DNA from: Apricaphanius iberus
Taxonomy: Eukaryota; Chordata; Actinopteri; Cyprinodontiformes; Aphaniidae
Direction: 5' to 3'
Length of the DNA stretch: 64,000 bases
Assembly (NCBI GenBank): GCA_028564705.1
Contig: JAPXFQ010000249.1
Location: 2,740,001 to 2,804,000 of the forward strand
Positions within the stretch are counted from its first letter, which is position 1; each line of letters begins with the position of its first letter. The notes under the pieces are model-generated. The model saw only the letters and a program-made list of their open reading frames with translations. It was not told where the DNA came from and searched no databases. Below, piece by piece: positions 1 through 12,236 of this stretch. Made by a program: the position numbers and the translations under genes.

Positions 1-1065
1 AAGGCTTTTATCTGCTTTAAGCAGTGCTCCAGAGTCGGACGAGGGAAAATTCATCAGGAAATATTATGTCCTGGTATCTCAGCTTCTTAAGTTTTAAAAA
101 GTATCCAAGGGGCATGGTAAGCGTTGTAGATGTTAAATCTTTAGAATTTCCTGATATATACAATAATATTTTTGGTTTTAAAATGGGAAGTAAATTCCGG
201 AGTAAAATCCCAGCCGGCGATGTAAATTTTGATTACGTTCCTGCCTGCCAGTGTCGCGCTGAAGCTCTGTCACGTGACTTCTGAAGCTCTAGGAAATTCT
301 GTTATCAGATAAACCGAGCTCTCCATTTTTCACACTTTTCTCGGGACTGCAGGATTTTGAACCATTTGTTTTTTTGCATAGCACAGTGAAAATTACTGAA
401 TACTATTACTATTATTGTCGTCTGTAAATCAAATACAGATGGATTCCGATTGAAAAACCTGCTAATCTATAGACTTGAGCCTGTGCGAGATTCTAAAACT
501 GGTACCGTTGTGTAAAACTACCACTTCAGTGTTTAAATAAAATTAAAATAGGACTAAAAAAGAAAACAAAGATTGACTCTTACTGCTGTGTAATATTACT
601 GATCATTGCAGACATTTTTATCTATACTAGGGTTGGCTGATATGTTCGACTTTTAACAATGTCTTTTTAGCCGTGTATTAGTATTGTTTTTTAGGTGTTT
701 TTATTAATTTTGTTTTAGCAAAGCTAAAGATGCTTTAAGATGCTGTCTGTAGTGCTAAGTCACATGTCTCCACCAGGCAAAGCGTTGTCAATGTGTCGCT
801 ATATTTAGTGAGTATTTGGACCCCTCTAGCGACAAATCTTGTGACTTTCTATGATCCATGCATCATCGTTGCTGGTCGTGCTATGCGGCGGTGCTGCAGT
901 GGGTCCAGAGGGGTCACGGCATGCTGGTGCTCCGCCCACCGGCCTGCCCACCCCCTACTCAGTTAAAGAAGATATTAACCCCCCGGAGCCCAGTATTTTT
1001 GATTAATCACTTACACTTTAAGCTCTCGCTGGCTGATCATACCCACAGCTTAGTCGAGCCTCGTA
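1..1065. other. AT-rich stretch, probable fndc3a 5' intron
   Basis: No exon with good splice sites or family similarity was recognised. Open frames here are short and carry no recognisable domain. Around 632 the phrase agggttggctgatatg resembles the outer end of hAT-like fish MITEs, but no matching second end was located. Assignment to an fndc3a intron is inferred only from the missing 5' exons of that gene. Confidence 0.35.
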
Positions 1066-1639
1066 GGCTACGTCCACACTAAGCCGATAAGGTTATACGG
1101 GGAGTTAGACGCCTAATGTTATCCACTCAACACGAGCATTTACGCCCCGTTTAAGGTCCTATGATTGCGCAATCCCATACCGACCTGTGCAAATACTGGG
1201 CATGCGCGAAAAGACGCACGAAAAACGCGTATAATCTACATGACGCCAGCGCCTACATAATATAAACAAGAAGCTCTACAGCACAGCACATATCTGCTTG
1301 TCCCGTTAACCGAAGAGAACAATAGCTGCTCAGAAGAAGAGAGTTTTTGGTGTGGACAGACAACGAGATCGATTTATTACTTTTCGGTGTTGTCTATGTC
1401 TGTAGTGTCGTATTGTTATTGACGCAGCATTCATTGACGCCACTTCCTTTAATTATCCGGGGAAGCTGTCCACACTAGCTCGTTTAGCCGTTGAATTAAG
1501 ATTTACACGGCTCTCTTACCCGGCTAATAGTTATCCGGCCACAGACCTTAAACGACGCCGGGTTAGTGTGGACAATAGGGGGGTGTAGACTAAATAATTA
1601 TACGTTTAAGGCATTATCCGTCTTAGTGTGGACGTGGCC
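1066..1639. mobile_element. Harbinger-like MITE with ~26-bp terminal inverted repeats
   Basis: The left end reads ggctacgtccacactaag (from 1066), and the right end, reverse-complemented from 1639, reads ggccacgtccacactaag. The inverted match continues inward through ccgataa versus acggataa. The flanks are gta on the left and tta on the right, consistent with a 3-bp target duplication of the TWA type used by PIF/Harbinger elements, with one side mutated. The interior of roughly 570 bp has no transposase. Superfamily assignment is an inference from target size; the inverted repeats are directly visible. Confidence 0.7.
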
Positions 1640-2257
1640 TTAGATTCCAGTCGGACTAAGGTAATAATTCAACGATTGGGGAGGTGACAAATAGCACTTC
1701 GACCTAAATTCTTTTTCTTCAAACTAAAGAATAATTCTGAGATGCAACATCAGCAGAAGAAGAAATATAATTAGTGTAACATTAAGTCAGCGAAGTTCCT
1801 TCACAAGGTAGTTATAAGTTGACATAAGTGAGACAGCTTCATAAATTGCTAACACACATTATCATTAGCATTTAGCTATCATTTTTATTTACTTCCTGCT
1901 CTGGCCACTCTATCAGGCATTTTGATGGTGGAAATTACGCTGGCTACAAGAGTTATTCTCTTGGACACGCCAGCCACTTCCTGGTTTGACACATTGACGA
2001 AAAACATGTAACAATAAGGGCGTCAGATTATCGTGTTAATTGCAATTAATTAATTACAACAATTTTTAGAGTACTACGTTTTAATCGCAATCTGTTTTTT
2101 TATCTTTAATTTGATCATTTCTGTATGCTAGTTGCCTTTAAATGAAATCCGTTTTTATGCTTTGGGCTTCTTGTACTTGAGTTGTTAGGACTTAACCATA
2201 CCCTGACAAAAGGCGACCATTCTGCACTGCGTGCTGGAGCTCAACCTTGCTGTATTG

Positions 2258-2974
2258 CAAGCCATTAGGGGTGCAACGGTACAGGTAGCCCACGGTACGG
2301 TCCGTACCTCGGTACCTGTGCCACAGTCCACGGTACAGTTCGGTACATGTTGTGTGCAGAAAGAGACTCCTTTTTTTTAATCCCAAAACATATATTTTAT
2401 TTTTTTGGGAACAAAAAACAGAATGTCACAGTTAACACCTGTAACTGTGGACTGGTGAAAGCCGTGAGAATACAACATAAACGTGTTGTAGGCCTACGTC
2501 TCTCTGGAATTATGGTTCACACACAGAGCTGCAGTAACAGAATGGTTTCTGTATTTTACCGGTTCTTTAAACGAGAGCACATCTGACCACACTGACACAG
2601 GTGGCAGATAAATATTCTTCGTTTGCCCGCTGCTCAAAGGGCATTTGTGTGTGCATCAATGAATGGAGCGCAGCACATCTCCTTTTTGTTTCACGCTCCG
2701 GTGCACCGCAAAGAGGAGATGAAAACAGTACAACCCGGCGCCACTGAATGCTGGAGCCCGTCCGGGCAGAAAGCGATCAAGTCGGGAGAAATTTAAGCAG
2801 CGCCTCACACCAGGGCTGATTTCCGTAAAAAGAGCAACCGACTTGTGTATATTTTTTCGCTCCTCACGGTGCTCCATGATGTGCACATTGTAGAGAAGAG
2901 GACGGATTGTCCTGTGCAGCGCGTACCGAACGGTCCTGTACTTTAACCTGTCCTGTTGCATCCCTACAAGCCAT
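2258..2974. mobile_element. hAT-type MITE with intact 8-bp target duplication
   Basis: The element proper is 2266-2966. It begins TAGGGGTGCAAC and ends GTTGCATCCCTA, inverted repeats differing at one base. It is flanked on both sides by the same 8-mer, CAAGCCAT (2258-2265 and 2967-2974), the target size of hAT transposons. The first 90 bp are rich in ggtac words (cggtacggtccgtacctcgg), giving strong self-complementarity with the gtaccgaacggtcc region near the right end. No transposase frame is present, so it is non-autonomous. The exact duplication suggests a relatively recent insertion. Confidence 0.85.
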
Positions 2975-3543
2975 TGTTATAAAAAATGGTGGAAGGTGTA
3001 TATTACATGTCGTTTTAATGGTGGGACTGCATCTCTTCAAGTCTGTTAAATACAATAGATTACTTCATAAAACCACTTTATTATATATATCAACCATATG
3101 TTCGACCATACTAGTGGAATGAATTTAAATGAGAATACCTCAAATGAGGGTTTTTCTCAGCAATTATTAGGTGAGATTAGGTGATATTTATATTATAAGG
3201 AAATAGTATTTTAACTTTAATAAAGGCTCCAAAAAGTTGATTTTGCATTATATAGGGCCTTTAAGGACACTAATGTTGGAGTGTTTTAAATAAAGTCAGT
3301 ATGTGGTCACACAATATCATGTTTTTTTTGCAGTACTTCTCTTTTTAAAAGTAAATTGAAACAAGCTGATTAGCTGGTTAATTAGTATTATGGGAAAAAT
3401 GTACTCAGGGTTCTAAAATAAGGTGAGACAGAATCCTTGATAACATTTCAGAGTATTTATTACAAAAAAATGTGTTCTGGCCAGAAACGGAGGAATTAGG
3501 CTTATTCAATACATTCCCTCACTCACCCACCCTAAATTACACC

Positions 3544-4776
3544 TTAAAGAGTAACTCAACACCCTACCAGAGTATAACCCCGCCCACATTTATTTTTGAA
3601 AAACGGCTCAAAAGAAGGCGTTGCCTGGCGGACCAGGAAAAACGCGGGGGGAATACTGGCTGGGCGTGGTCTGGGCTGTGACTGACTGGCAGGCAGCAGC
3701 GTAGAGTCACAGACCGGCAGAAAGGCAGAGAGAGCCACAGCAACGTGGGCTCCTTTGCCTCAAAGCGAAATAATCTGTAGGTTGAGTTTTTCTCCAGTTC
3801 TGTGGAGTAATTGAGTGGCTCTGAGTCATATCATTTCGGGCCGATGTCTCGTTCTCAGCAGCAGGTGCCAAACCTGTAGCGGTGTTGCAGCATAGAATGA
3901 GCGCCGTCTCGGAGTGGTACATTGTTGTAACCAAATCTAATGCTAAATATCGATTAGCTTGAGTAATTTCGTGTGATTCTGCCTCGACATGCGCACCTGC
4001 AGCCACTGTACGTCAATGTCTGCAGCAGAAAATGTGCGTTGCAGAGATGCCCGGTATAAAGTATCCAAGCATGACGAGAAAATAATTCAGCAATGTGCAA
4101 AAAAAAAAAGAAAGAAACACCATCACAATTATTCCATTAAAAACAAACTCTTAGCCCAGATTTTATTTTCAATTCACTGATGTTAGATATCCTTTATCAT
4201 TACGTTTATCATAGGTAATGAGAAAATGTCAGTAAGTAGGGGTAACCATCTGCATAACGGAGCACTCAGGTTTTGTGCTGCAAGCAGTTCATAGCGCCTC
4301 GCTACGGAGGTGTGGCCGAGTTCCCCTCTCTTATACAGAGCCGTAGTAAAAAGAAAAGTAACTACACTAAAAATGCTACGCTAAAGAACTAACTAAATAC
4401 TATGCTAATGATAACTTGCTAACCTGAAAATCGATGTAAAACGCTCGCTCACTATTCCAACTCCAACTCGCTACGGGGGCGAGTCTTGACTGCTTTTATA
4501 CCCCAAGCGGCAGAGCGACGGACATCACACACCACCAAATCACGTCACACAAACTTCTGAGCAAATGGGGAGGACAGGAATGAAATTCAAATGTAGTGCA
4601 ACCGAAAATGCACAGATGGCGACAGACGGACGGTTTTAGGCTCAAAAGTGAGATTTTATCTAATTTGCACTAAAATGTCAAAAAAGGGACCAGGACATGT
4701 AGAGAGCACTATAAGAAGCATATTTATGCAGTTTATAAGCTACAAAAAGTTGATTTGGTGCTTAGTTGTCCTTTAA
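3544..4776. mobile_element. 1.2-kb non-autonomous DNA element with imperfect inverted ends
   Basis: The left end (3544) reads ttaaagagtaactcaacacc. The right end, reverse-complemented from 4776, reads ttaaaggacaactaagcacc, 15 of 20 positions equal. A second copy of the right terminus lies just outside at about 3228-3262 (aaaaagttgattttgc followed by gggcctttaa), so the family is repeated locally. The interior includes short GC-rich patches (4280-4330, 4470-4530) and a poly-A run at 4101. No transposase was recognised; the superfamily is undetermined. Confidence 0.5.
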
Positions 4777-7700
4777 ATACATAAACACTATCACAATCTT
4801 AATCTTTCAGTAACCTTTGCTCCAACTCAGGTCTCCCAACGATGCAGCATGCATCTTTGCTGACTGTGTTGATTGCAGAACGAAGCTCAGCTTGTCCAAA
4901 CGTCAGAATGTTCCCGTAGATGTCCAGTGTCAAGCAAATAAGCAGTGGTTCCGTCAGATGCATAAACATTCTCGGTCTTGACAGAGTTTGTCCCGTGTTG
5001 CTCCCGATCCAATCTCGCTTCTCTGACGAGGAGCCAATCAAATCTCCTTCACATTAAGACTGTCCCTATTTCAGTGCAGTTTTCAACCATAATATTGAAA
5101 GCATTTTTTGATTAATTACCCAACGTTCGTTTGATGAGGTGGATACATTTTTAATCAACCTTTAATTTACAACAAATTGAGTGTTGTATGCCTTTTAATA
5201 AAAGTTTTTTTTTTTTTTGGTCTTCTATTCCAAAAACGAAAGTCTAACGGCAATAAAATCACCCAGCTCTAAGTCTGCACACTGTCATAATTGCATCTTA
5301 TGATTTGAGCCATTAGAGAAAATGGTGCGTCTTTAAAAAATATAATGCCACCCAGTTTAATGGAACTAAATGATGTCTCTTTCGTAAACACTGAGTTAAT
5401 TGTGCACGACACATGAATGCGTTTTTAACGATTTACATTTAAAAATCTTTTTACAAGCCCACGTGTGTATTAAGAAGCGATTGGGTTCTGATATCTGGGG
5501 ATGTCGAAGCGCTATATTATTTCTCGTCTGAATGGGAACTCGCATCAGGAGTGCCTTGGTGTGTCGATTCAAATAACGTTTGTCAGTTGGCGCTTTCAGC
5601 ACAAAAATGTGTCGCACTAAACCGTGCTGCCACTGGGCAGGTTACTGGACTTCCCCCATGGAGAGTTTTTTTTATATACTACTGAATACAACAGGCCTTA
5701 ATGTATTGACTAGATGCTGCTGGTGTCGATGGACAATATGAGCGGCATATTTTCTTACTTCACTGATGTATGTTGACCTTTGTTTTGTCTTGTGAAGTCC
5801 AATCTGGTGATTGTGAGAATATACTTTTTTTTTTCTTGAGTTGTCTGATATGTTGGTGTGTATTGTGAGCTTCAACGCACTGAAAATTTGCCTAATTTTT
5901 ATTTTAAAGCATGGGAGGAAGTGACTCTTAATTTGCCTATTACACTGACCGAATTAAATAATTAAGACCACTTGTTAGGCTAGCTGAGAAACTTGATCAC
6001 AAAAGCAATGAAGAAGTTTGCAATTCTGTTGTTGATGTAAAAAGAAGAGGCTTATTAATGCACGGGAGACTTGATTGAATGTTTATCTGGTTGCATGGTT
6101 GCTCCTTAAAGAATTCAAAACGTGCAAACCTAATTTTCTAAATTAGGTTTGTCTAAAGACATGTCTGTGTGTGTTTCTCTTTATGTATTCATATACTTTT
6201 ACATAACTTTGTGTTGCAACAGTTGTTTAGTTTCCTAGCACATAAGATTAACTTTGTGCTGATGATCTATCATAATGTAAAAAAAAATAAAAAGCCCGAC
6301 ATGACATAATTATAGTATTTACTTGGGAAGCTGGAGCAGAAGTCTTTGAGTTAAATGCATTGCGCAGTTGATCCTGATGGGAGTCATTTTCTTTTCCGTC
6401 GTCGTTGGAGATTGAGCTTGCTTTGTGACAGCAACAATGAAGTAGAGCTCACGCATGCTGTTGACAGCAAGACTGCTGGATTAGTGGTAGGAGGGGGCAT
6501 TTTGGGGCTATAACTGTGAATTAGTACAATGCACTGTTTGCCTGGGGGGGAAACAAATTGATCTCAGAACCTCTGTATTACTTGGAGCACAAAATCTACT
6601 GCCCCGTATTGATATTTTTTCATGATGATATCCAATATTTATTTTCCTCTGTTTTTGTTTGAAATTGAGATTTTTGATTAACGTTTACTACATTGACTAA
6701 GATGATATATATTTGGTAATAATTTGACATCCAGTGATTCCCAAAAGAAGAATTTTTTTTTTATTTTTCAAGAGTAACATTTACCATCTACAGTTTATTT
6801 TATTTTGTCTTTTTTTTTTGCACAGTAACATTAGTTTTTTTATGAATAGCAATAAAACAGGCCTCGTGTGTCCAGACTTTGACAACAAAGCTACTAAAGA
6901 AGAGATAGAAGGCTATGCTGGGCAGCCACGTCATATAATGTTCTCACATCAGGGACTTTTTTTGTTTGTTTTTTTTTGTTGCCAGTTTTTATCTGACTCA
7001 ACTCCCTCGCCAGCCCTCCATTATCAGCTGAGTAAAACTTCCTAATAGAGAGCTGGAATACATAGTTTTTCCATCAGAGGAGAAACCTGGAACTAAGAGA
7101 TGCCACATAGATCAGTGTGACTGCTACTAACTGGCCTGTCACAGGCTGCACTCATCTCTCTGTGACGCGAATAGAGGGATGACTCACCGCTTGCAGTGCA
7201 AGGAGGGAGGAAGAAGAGTGTGTGTGTCTGTGTGTGTTAGAGTGTGAGTGCAGGCTAGCATGAATGTGCATCTGTGGTTATGTTTGTTGTGTGAACACAA
7301 CAGGCTTATCTCTGTGCACTTTGGTAACTGTTGTGCATGGATCTGTTATGCATGAATACATGCATCTATCTTTAACGCAGGAGTGTTTAACACGATTGTC
7401 GTAAAGATGGGGTTATATTATAGAGGCACGAATTTAGAATGATCCTGTCTTGCACGTGTTTTTCTGGGCTCGATCCATCTCAGCCTCCAGTTTTTGTATT
7501 TCGTTTTGTATTTTTAGCAGCTGGAGGTGTGTAATTGCTACGTGATAGGGCATGACAGCCTGCTTAATCGGAGCAATCTTGTAAAAAGGCAGTTTATAGA
7601 GGCCATTTGCTGTTCTCTGTTTCTGCCTTGAAGGTGGAACCTTTTTAGCAAGAGGAAACTAATTAGAGTGGCCAAAGAGCATCCTTCTGCTCCCTTCCTC

Positions 7701-9318
7701 CCCCCCAAACCTTAACTTAAGGGGAGCTTTCTGTGTGTGGGGACATGCCCTTCTAACTTCAGCCAAAGTGTCCCCGCATTCGTTTGGTATTTTCAGAATC
7801 TTCCCCAAGATTTTTTAGATCCGAAGGCTGTATCGTTGGAATCTGTTGCCACCTGATAAGCTTAAAGCTGGTGATTCATCATCACTTTGGATGATTCACT
7901 CTTTGGGTAAGGGCATAAAGCACCGTCTCTCTCCACCGGAATTTTTAACCCTTTTTTCGGAAAATGCCCAAAACAAAAAAATTGCACTTAGAAACCTCAT
8001 AACAAATACACTCTGGCTAATAACATAACTATATAGAACACTGATGGTTCTTTCTTTTTGTTGCCGTTCCTAGACAGACACATCTGTCTAGTTTATTTCC
8101 TTTCGTGTCATGGCTACAATGCCTTTCAAAGGCATTGAGCTTTTTCACAACCACAAATTTTAATGATGGTAGTGCATAATTTTGAAATGGAAAGAAAAAA
8201 TATTGAACATTCCAACGCTATGAATATTTATTTTTAAAATTACAGTATAATATACATTATTTTAGTCTGGATAGTTCTTGTATTGCAGTCTGCCTTGTTT
8301 TTAAATAAGCACAGATGTTTCTCTGGATTAAATTCTGAGCTTCCAGGATGTAGACCTTGAAATATATTATTTTCTTAAGTCTGACTTTCTTTCCTAACTA
8401 TAGTATTTTTTTTTCTTTCCTGGAAAGTTGTGAATATATGACCAAGACCAAAGATACAAAGATCTCAGGAGAGAAATGATTCAAAGAGAGAAATTCAAAT
8501 AAATCTGCTGTTTTCATCTGTGAACACTAGTCAGTTACTGACTGAAATAGATGTGAATGTCTGTTTCGAGACAGTGACGAAAGGAATGGACACCTGCCAG
8601 GCTCTCCAATCTGAAATGAGAACAGTTTGAGAGCCAGTATCTGCCAAAGTTATTTGGCCAATTAACTAAGAGTTTTAGTGTGTTTAACAGCTTTTCAAAA
8701 GTAGGTTTTGCATGCTGTTTGGAAAATATTTGCAGTATTTTCTATGTAAGATCAAACCTCTGGGCAAAATCTTATGGGTGTTGCTGTGCAATTAATGGTA
8801 AGAAACAAGGCTCCTTGTATAAATTGTCTCTTCAATGTTTGACCTTTAGATAAATAATTACTTTTTAGCAGTTTAGTAGACATATTTAGGATTTGTTAAA
8901 TTCCTAGGAACATAATCTTCCCAAAAGTGACTGGAAGCTTTTTCTTAACAGTCTGTGGTAAAACTAATCTTGGATAAAGGAAAAGTAAAAAAAAATGTAA
9001 GCTTTCTTTCATTCATTGCTTTTTTTTTCCTTTTTCCGATTTCCTCCGGATATGACGTTGTTGCCAAAGTCGATGGCTCTTATGTCATTGGTGCCAGTTT
9101 GTAGAAGAATATGTGAATTCAGAGACTTAGAAGTGGCTTGGCGCTAAATCTGTACCCTTCACCTCCTCTGCTGAACTCCCAAGAAGGTGAAAACAAGCAT
9201 ATAATGGAAAATGTTCATTCATTTCGTCTGTTTTGAGGAGTTTAAGAATGACTGAGTTTAAAATTTATTCTAGCCAAAGAAAGAAAGTTGCACAGGTTGA
9301 GATGTACAGGACAAAAAT
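4777..9318. other. Long non-coding stretch, probable fndc3a 5' intron
   Basis: I see no exon, RNA gene or complete transposon. Composition is AT-rich with several T-runs (5209, 6751, 6811) and a TG-rich patch at 7222-7250. The more GC-balanced block at about 7560-7760 (aactaattagagtggcc and surroundings) could be conserved regulatory DNA, but nothing in one sequence can prove this. Confidence 0.35.
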
Positions 9319-10599
9319 TAGGGCTGCCACGATTAATTGATTCGTCACGACAACGTTGACAAATAAAAATTGTCGACAAAAAATTCAGTAATCACCATTA
9401 TCGCTTATTTCCTAAAGCTTTGTTTTTCTCTTAAAATGGTCCGCTGTCCCTTTATCTGTTCCCGTTCTGCCCCTCAGGCACATGCACAATTGTGGCATCC
9501 GGGCTATGCTGCAGTTTAGAAAAGCTTTAACACCACTAAGCCAACAATGTAGCTTCAAGATTCTAGAGAGTTTTATTCAATAAAAAGAGAAGCATTTGTA
9601 ATGCAAAATTAACAAAGTAGAAGCTGCTCTCCACAGCAGTACAGTACAGCTGTTTGAGCTTCTTGAAAAGTCCGCCAAAAACAGCCTTTAAGTGGCTTTA
9701 ATAGGCTCTGTATTAACGAAAACACACGCATGCATACACTGTTAACGATCGCGCCGGGGATTTGTTTGAGGTCCAAAAGCCGTGACCGGGGATCCGAACC
9801 GCATTCGTAAGCTTATTGCGGTCGAATATTAGGATTAGTACAAAATCAACTGGTCAGCCAATCTGAAACGACAAAGGTGGGACTTTGCCCCACAGTAGAT
9901 AAAGTTCTAGTACTGTAGGTGGAGCTGAAACACATTGTTGAGGGATCACATACCAATGTAACAGCATCAACAGTAGAGCAATTTTCTCCCCATGTTGGCT
10001 TTTTATATTCTCTCCTAGGTATCATGGGGTATCCATAGGTGGATGAAAATGTCCAGATTTTCTCTTATGACGTTCTCTACGACCCGAGCTGCTGCTTAGA
10101 GGCTGATTATGGATCCGTTTATACACAGATCAGCAGCTGACGGGACATCAAGTTGCACGTGTCACAACAAAAACTGCTGCTTATTTTTATTATTTTAATA
10201 AAATACTATTCTGAGTTTATATGTTAAATGACTGTGGGCAAGAAGGATCTTTCTGTAATGATCATTCAATAGTTTTGATGAAGCTCTTGTCGGAAGAGGC
10301 TGTTGTATTATTTTATGGATGCAACATTAACAGTGATGATGGTAATTTCCCTACGCTCAGCGCACATCATGCGTCTGCTGAATCAGTTTTATTTTTTATG
10401 TAGTTCGTAACTGTTAAATGAGCTATCACCTTAAATATCACTATTTTAGGTTCTACATTACACTTCAATGCAACACACAAATAATAGAGCAGCTGCTCCT
10501 GCAATTACATGCATTTTACATGTGATCCGATTAGTCGACTAATCTGCAAAATAATTAGTCGTTAATCAATTATCAAAATATTCGTTTGTGGCAACCCTT
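9319..10599. mobile_element. hAT-like non-autonomous element, ~1.28 kb
   Basis: The left end reads tagggctgccacgatta (from 9319). The right end, reverse-complemented from about 10599, reads aagggttgccac, followed inward by a long AT-rich stretch carrying the same gattaattgatt-type words seen at the left end (10515-10580, including gtcgactaatctgc). The flanks acaaaaat and acagaatt are similar but not identical, so a decayed 8-bp duplication is possible. It resembles the widespread fish MITEs that carry ATTAGTCGACTAAT palindromes. No transposase was seen. Confidence 0.65.
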
Positions 10600-11735
10600 G
10601 ACAGAATTAGAAAAGATTTTCCGTGAACTTTAACTTTCAGTTTTGGGATGTGGAAAGTAGGATGAGTCAAGCCAGCTGCTTTGTGCCTATCTGAAAACAT
10701 ATCCAGGTTTAGGGGGTTAACATTTTGTTCCGGGATGACCAAAATCCCTATTTCCTAAACACAGTCAAACAATTCAATATTTAAAAAAACAAAGGGAGGG
10801 GGATCTGGCCCGGCAGACATGGCCTCTGCCTTGCTCTGGTTTATTCTGGCTCAAAGCCGCAGCAGCAGGGTGCGATGCTCTGTAATAAGCATAAGCACGA
10901 AGGTTACTAATGCCCTTCCTTCCTGTAAACATTTGCTGGTGGAAATGTGTGAGTCGTGTGGATGCCTCATCATATTAGGAAATCAAAGTTTACTAACACC
11001 TGATGGGGAAAAAAACAGCTTTTCTTTTTAAATTCTTCCGTTGTTTGCTGCCCGGCTTCCTCTCGTAGGCTCCGGTTCAGAGATCCACCCAGACTGCCGT
11101 TTCCTTTCTTCCTCCCCTCCCTATCCATCTGCCTGTGTTGGTGGTTGTCGGAAGCCAAGAGGCATGTCTCACAGAAGCAGGCTTGCCGATGGCGGGAGCG
11201 CACAAATGTGTGGCTCTGTAATGTTATAACGGAATGTTATGGAAACTGCAAAATTACTGCTCTCTTAATTGATGGCAGTCTTCTTTTGCCTGCAAGAAAA
11301 ACTGGGCTAGTACTATTATTTTTAGACTTCCAACTTTTTGGTTTTAAACCACTTAGAACATGGCTCCTTTAGCATGAATTATTCCATCAACTCTGACATG
11401 AAGACGATCAAGCTGTGGCTCTGCGGGGGTATGAAGGAACCCCAGGGTGCTTTACTATCAACCTTCAGCTTATTTGCATTGTTTGGTCTGGTGTCTCACC
11501 TCTTCCTTATTACCTTATTACAATAGATTAGACTACCACAGATTGAAATTACTCAGCTATTTATTTTACCCCACTGCTAAAAAAATGAATAAATAAGAAA
11601 AAAAAATGATGTCGCTTAAGATGCTACAATACCGGAAGGTAGTACTAATTGACACACTGTTGGCTGGCAATTTCTAAGTAGCCAATCCATTGGCGTTATT
11701 TATTTTCCTTTGCACTGATTGGCTATACTCCCAAG
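10600..11735. other. Non-coding stretch, probable fndc3a 5' intron
   Basis: Short open frames at 10819-11372 have no recognisable domain and no splice-site support. I see no RNA gene or complete repeat. Confidence 0.3.
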
Positions 11736-12236
11736 TAGGGCTGGACAATAATTCATGAAAAATATATAAATCAATCGATAGACGTGTGGTGCAAGGGACC
11801 AAAAAAATTTTTTTTAAACTTCAGTAAAAAAAAATACGTCTACCTTCTTTTTTCATCATAGCCAATTAAGTATGCTGCCATGTGACCAAACATCTTCCAT
11901 GTCCTGTTAACAACTTTTTGCTGTCTTTAATATAGAAAGTACTTTTACATCAGTTTCTTTCGTTCTTTGTGCATCTTCTCTGTCTTCTCAAACCTCCAGA
12001 CGGTCGAGGCAGATGACCGCTTGTACTGAGACAGGTTCTGCTGGAGGTTTCATCCTGTTAAAGGGGAGTTTTTTCCTCTCTGCTGTCGCTACATGCTTAC
12101 TCAGGATGAGGGATTGCTGTGGTTGGAATAGTGCATATGCGGGGTAAAACCTTACGTTATTGACTCGACACAATATGCTGGGTTTACTTCCATAGAACAC
12201 ATTTTTAACTGATTGGAATGTTTGCTTCATAGATTC
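11736..12236 (+). repeat. MITE left end joined to a truncated LINE/SINE-like tail repeat
   Basis: 11736 begins tagggctggacaataattc, typical of a hAT-like MITE terminus; no partner end is found. From about 11989 comes a dispersed fish repeat containing ggttctgctggaggtttc, cctgttaaaggggag and catgcttactcaggatgagg. The same repeat occurs at 31925-32279 and in reverse at 60769-60972 and 21934-22005. This copy stops near ttgactgattggaatgttt and lacks the GAATTGAATT tail. Confidence 0.6.
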
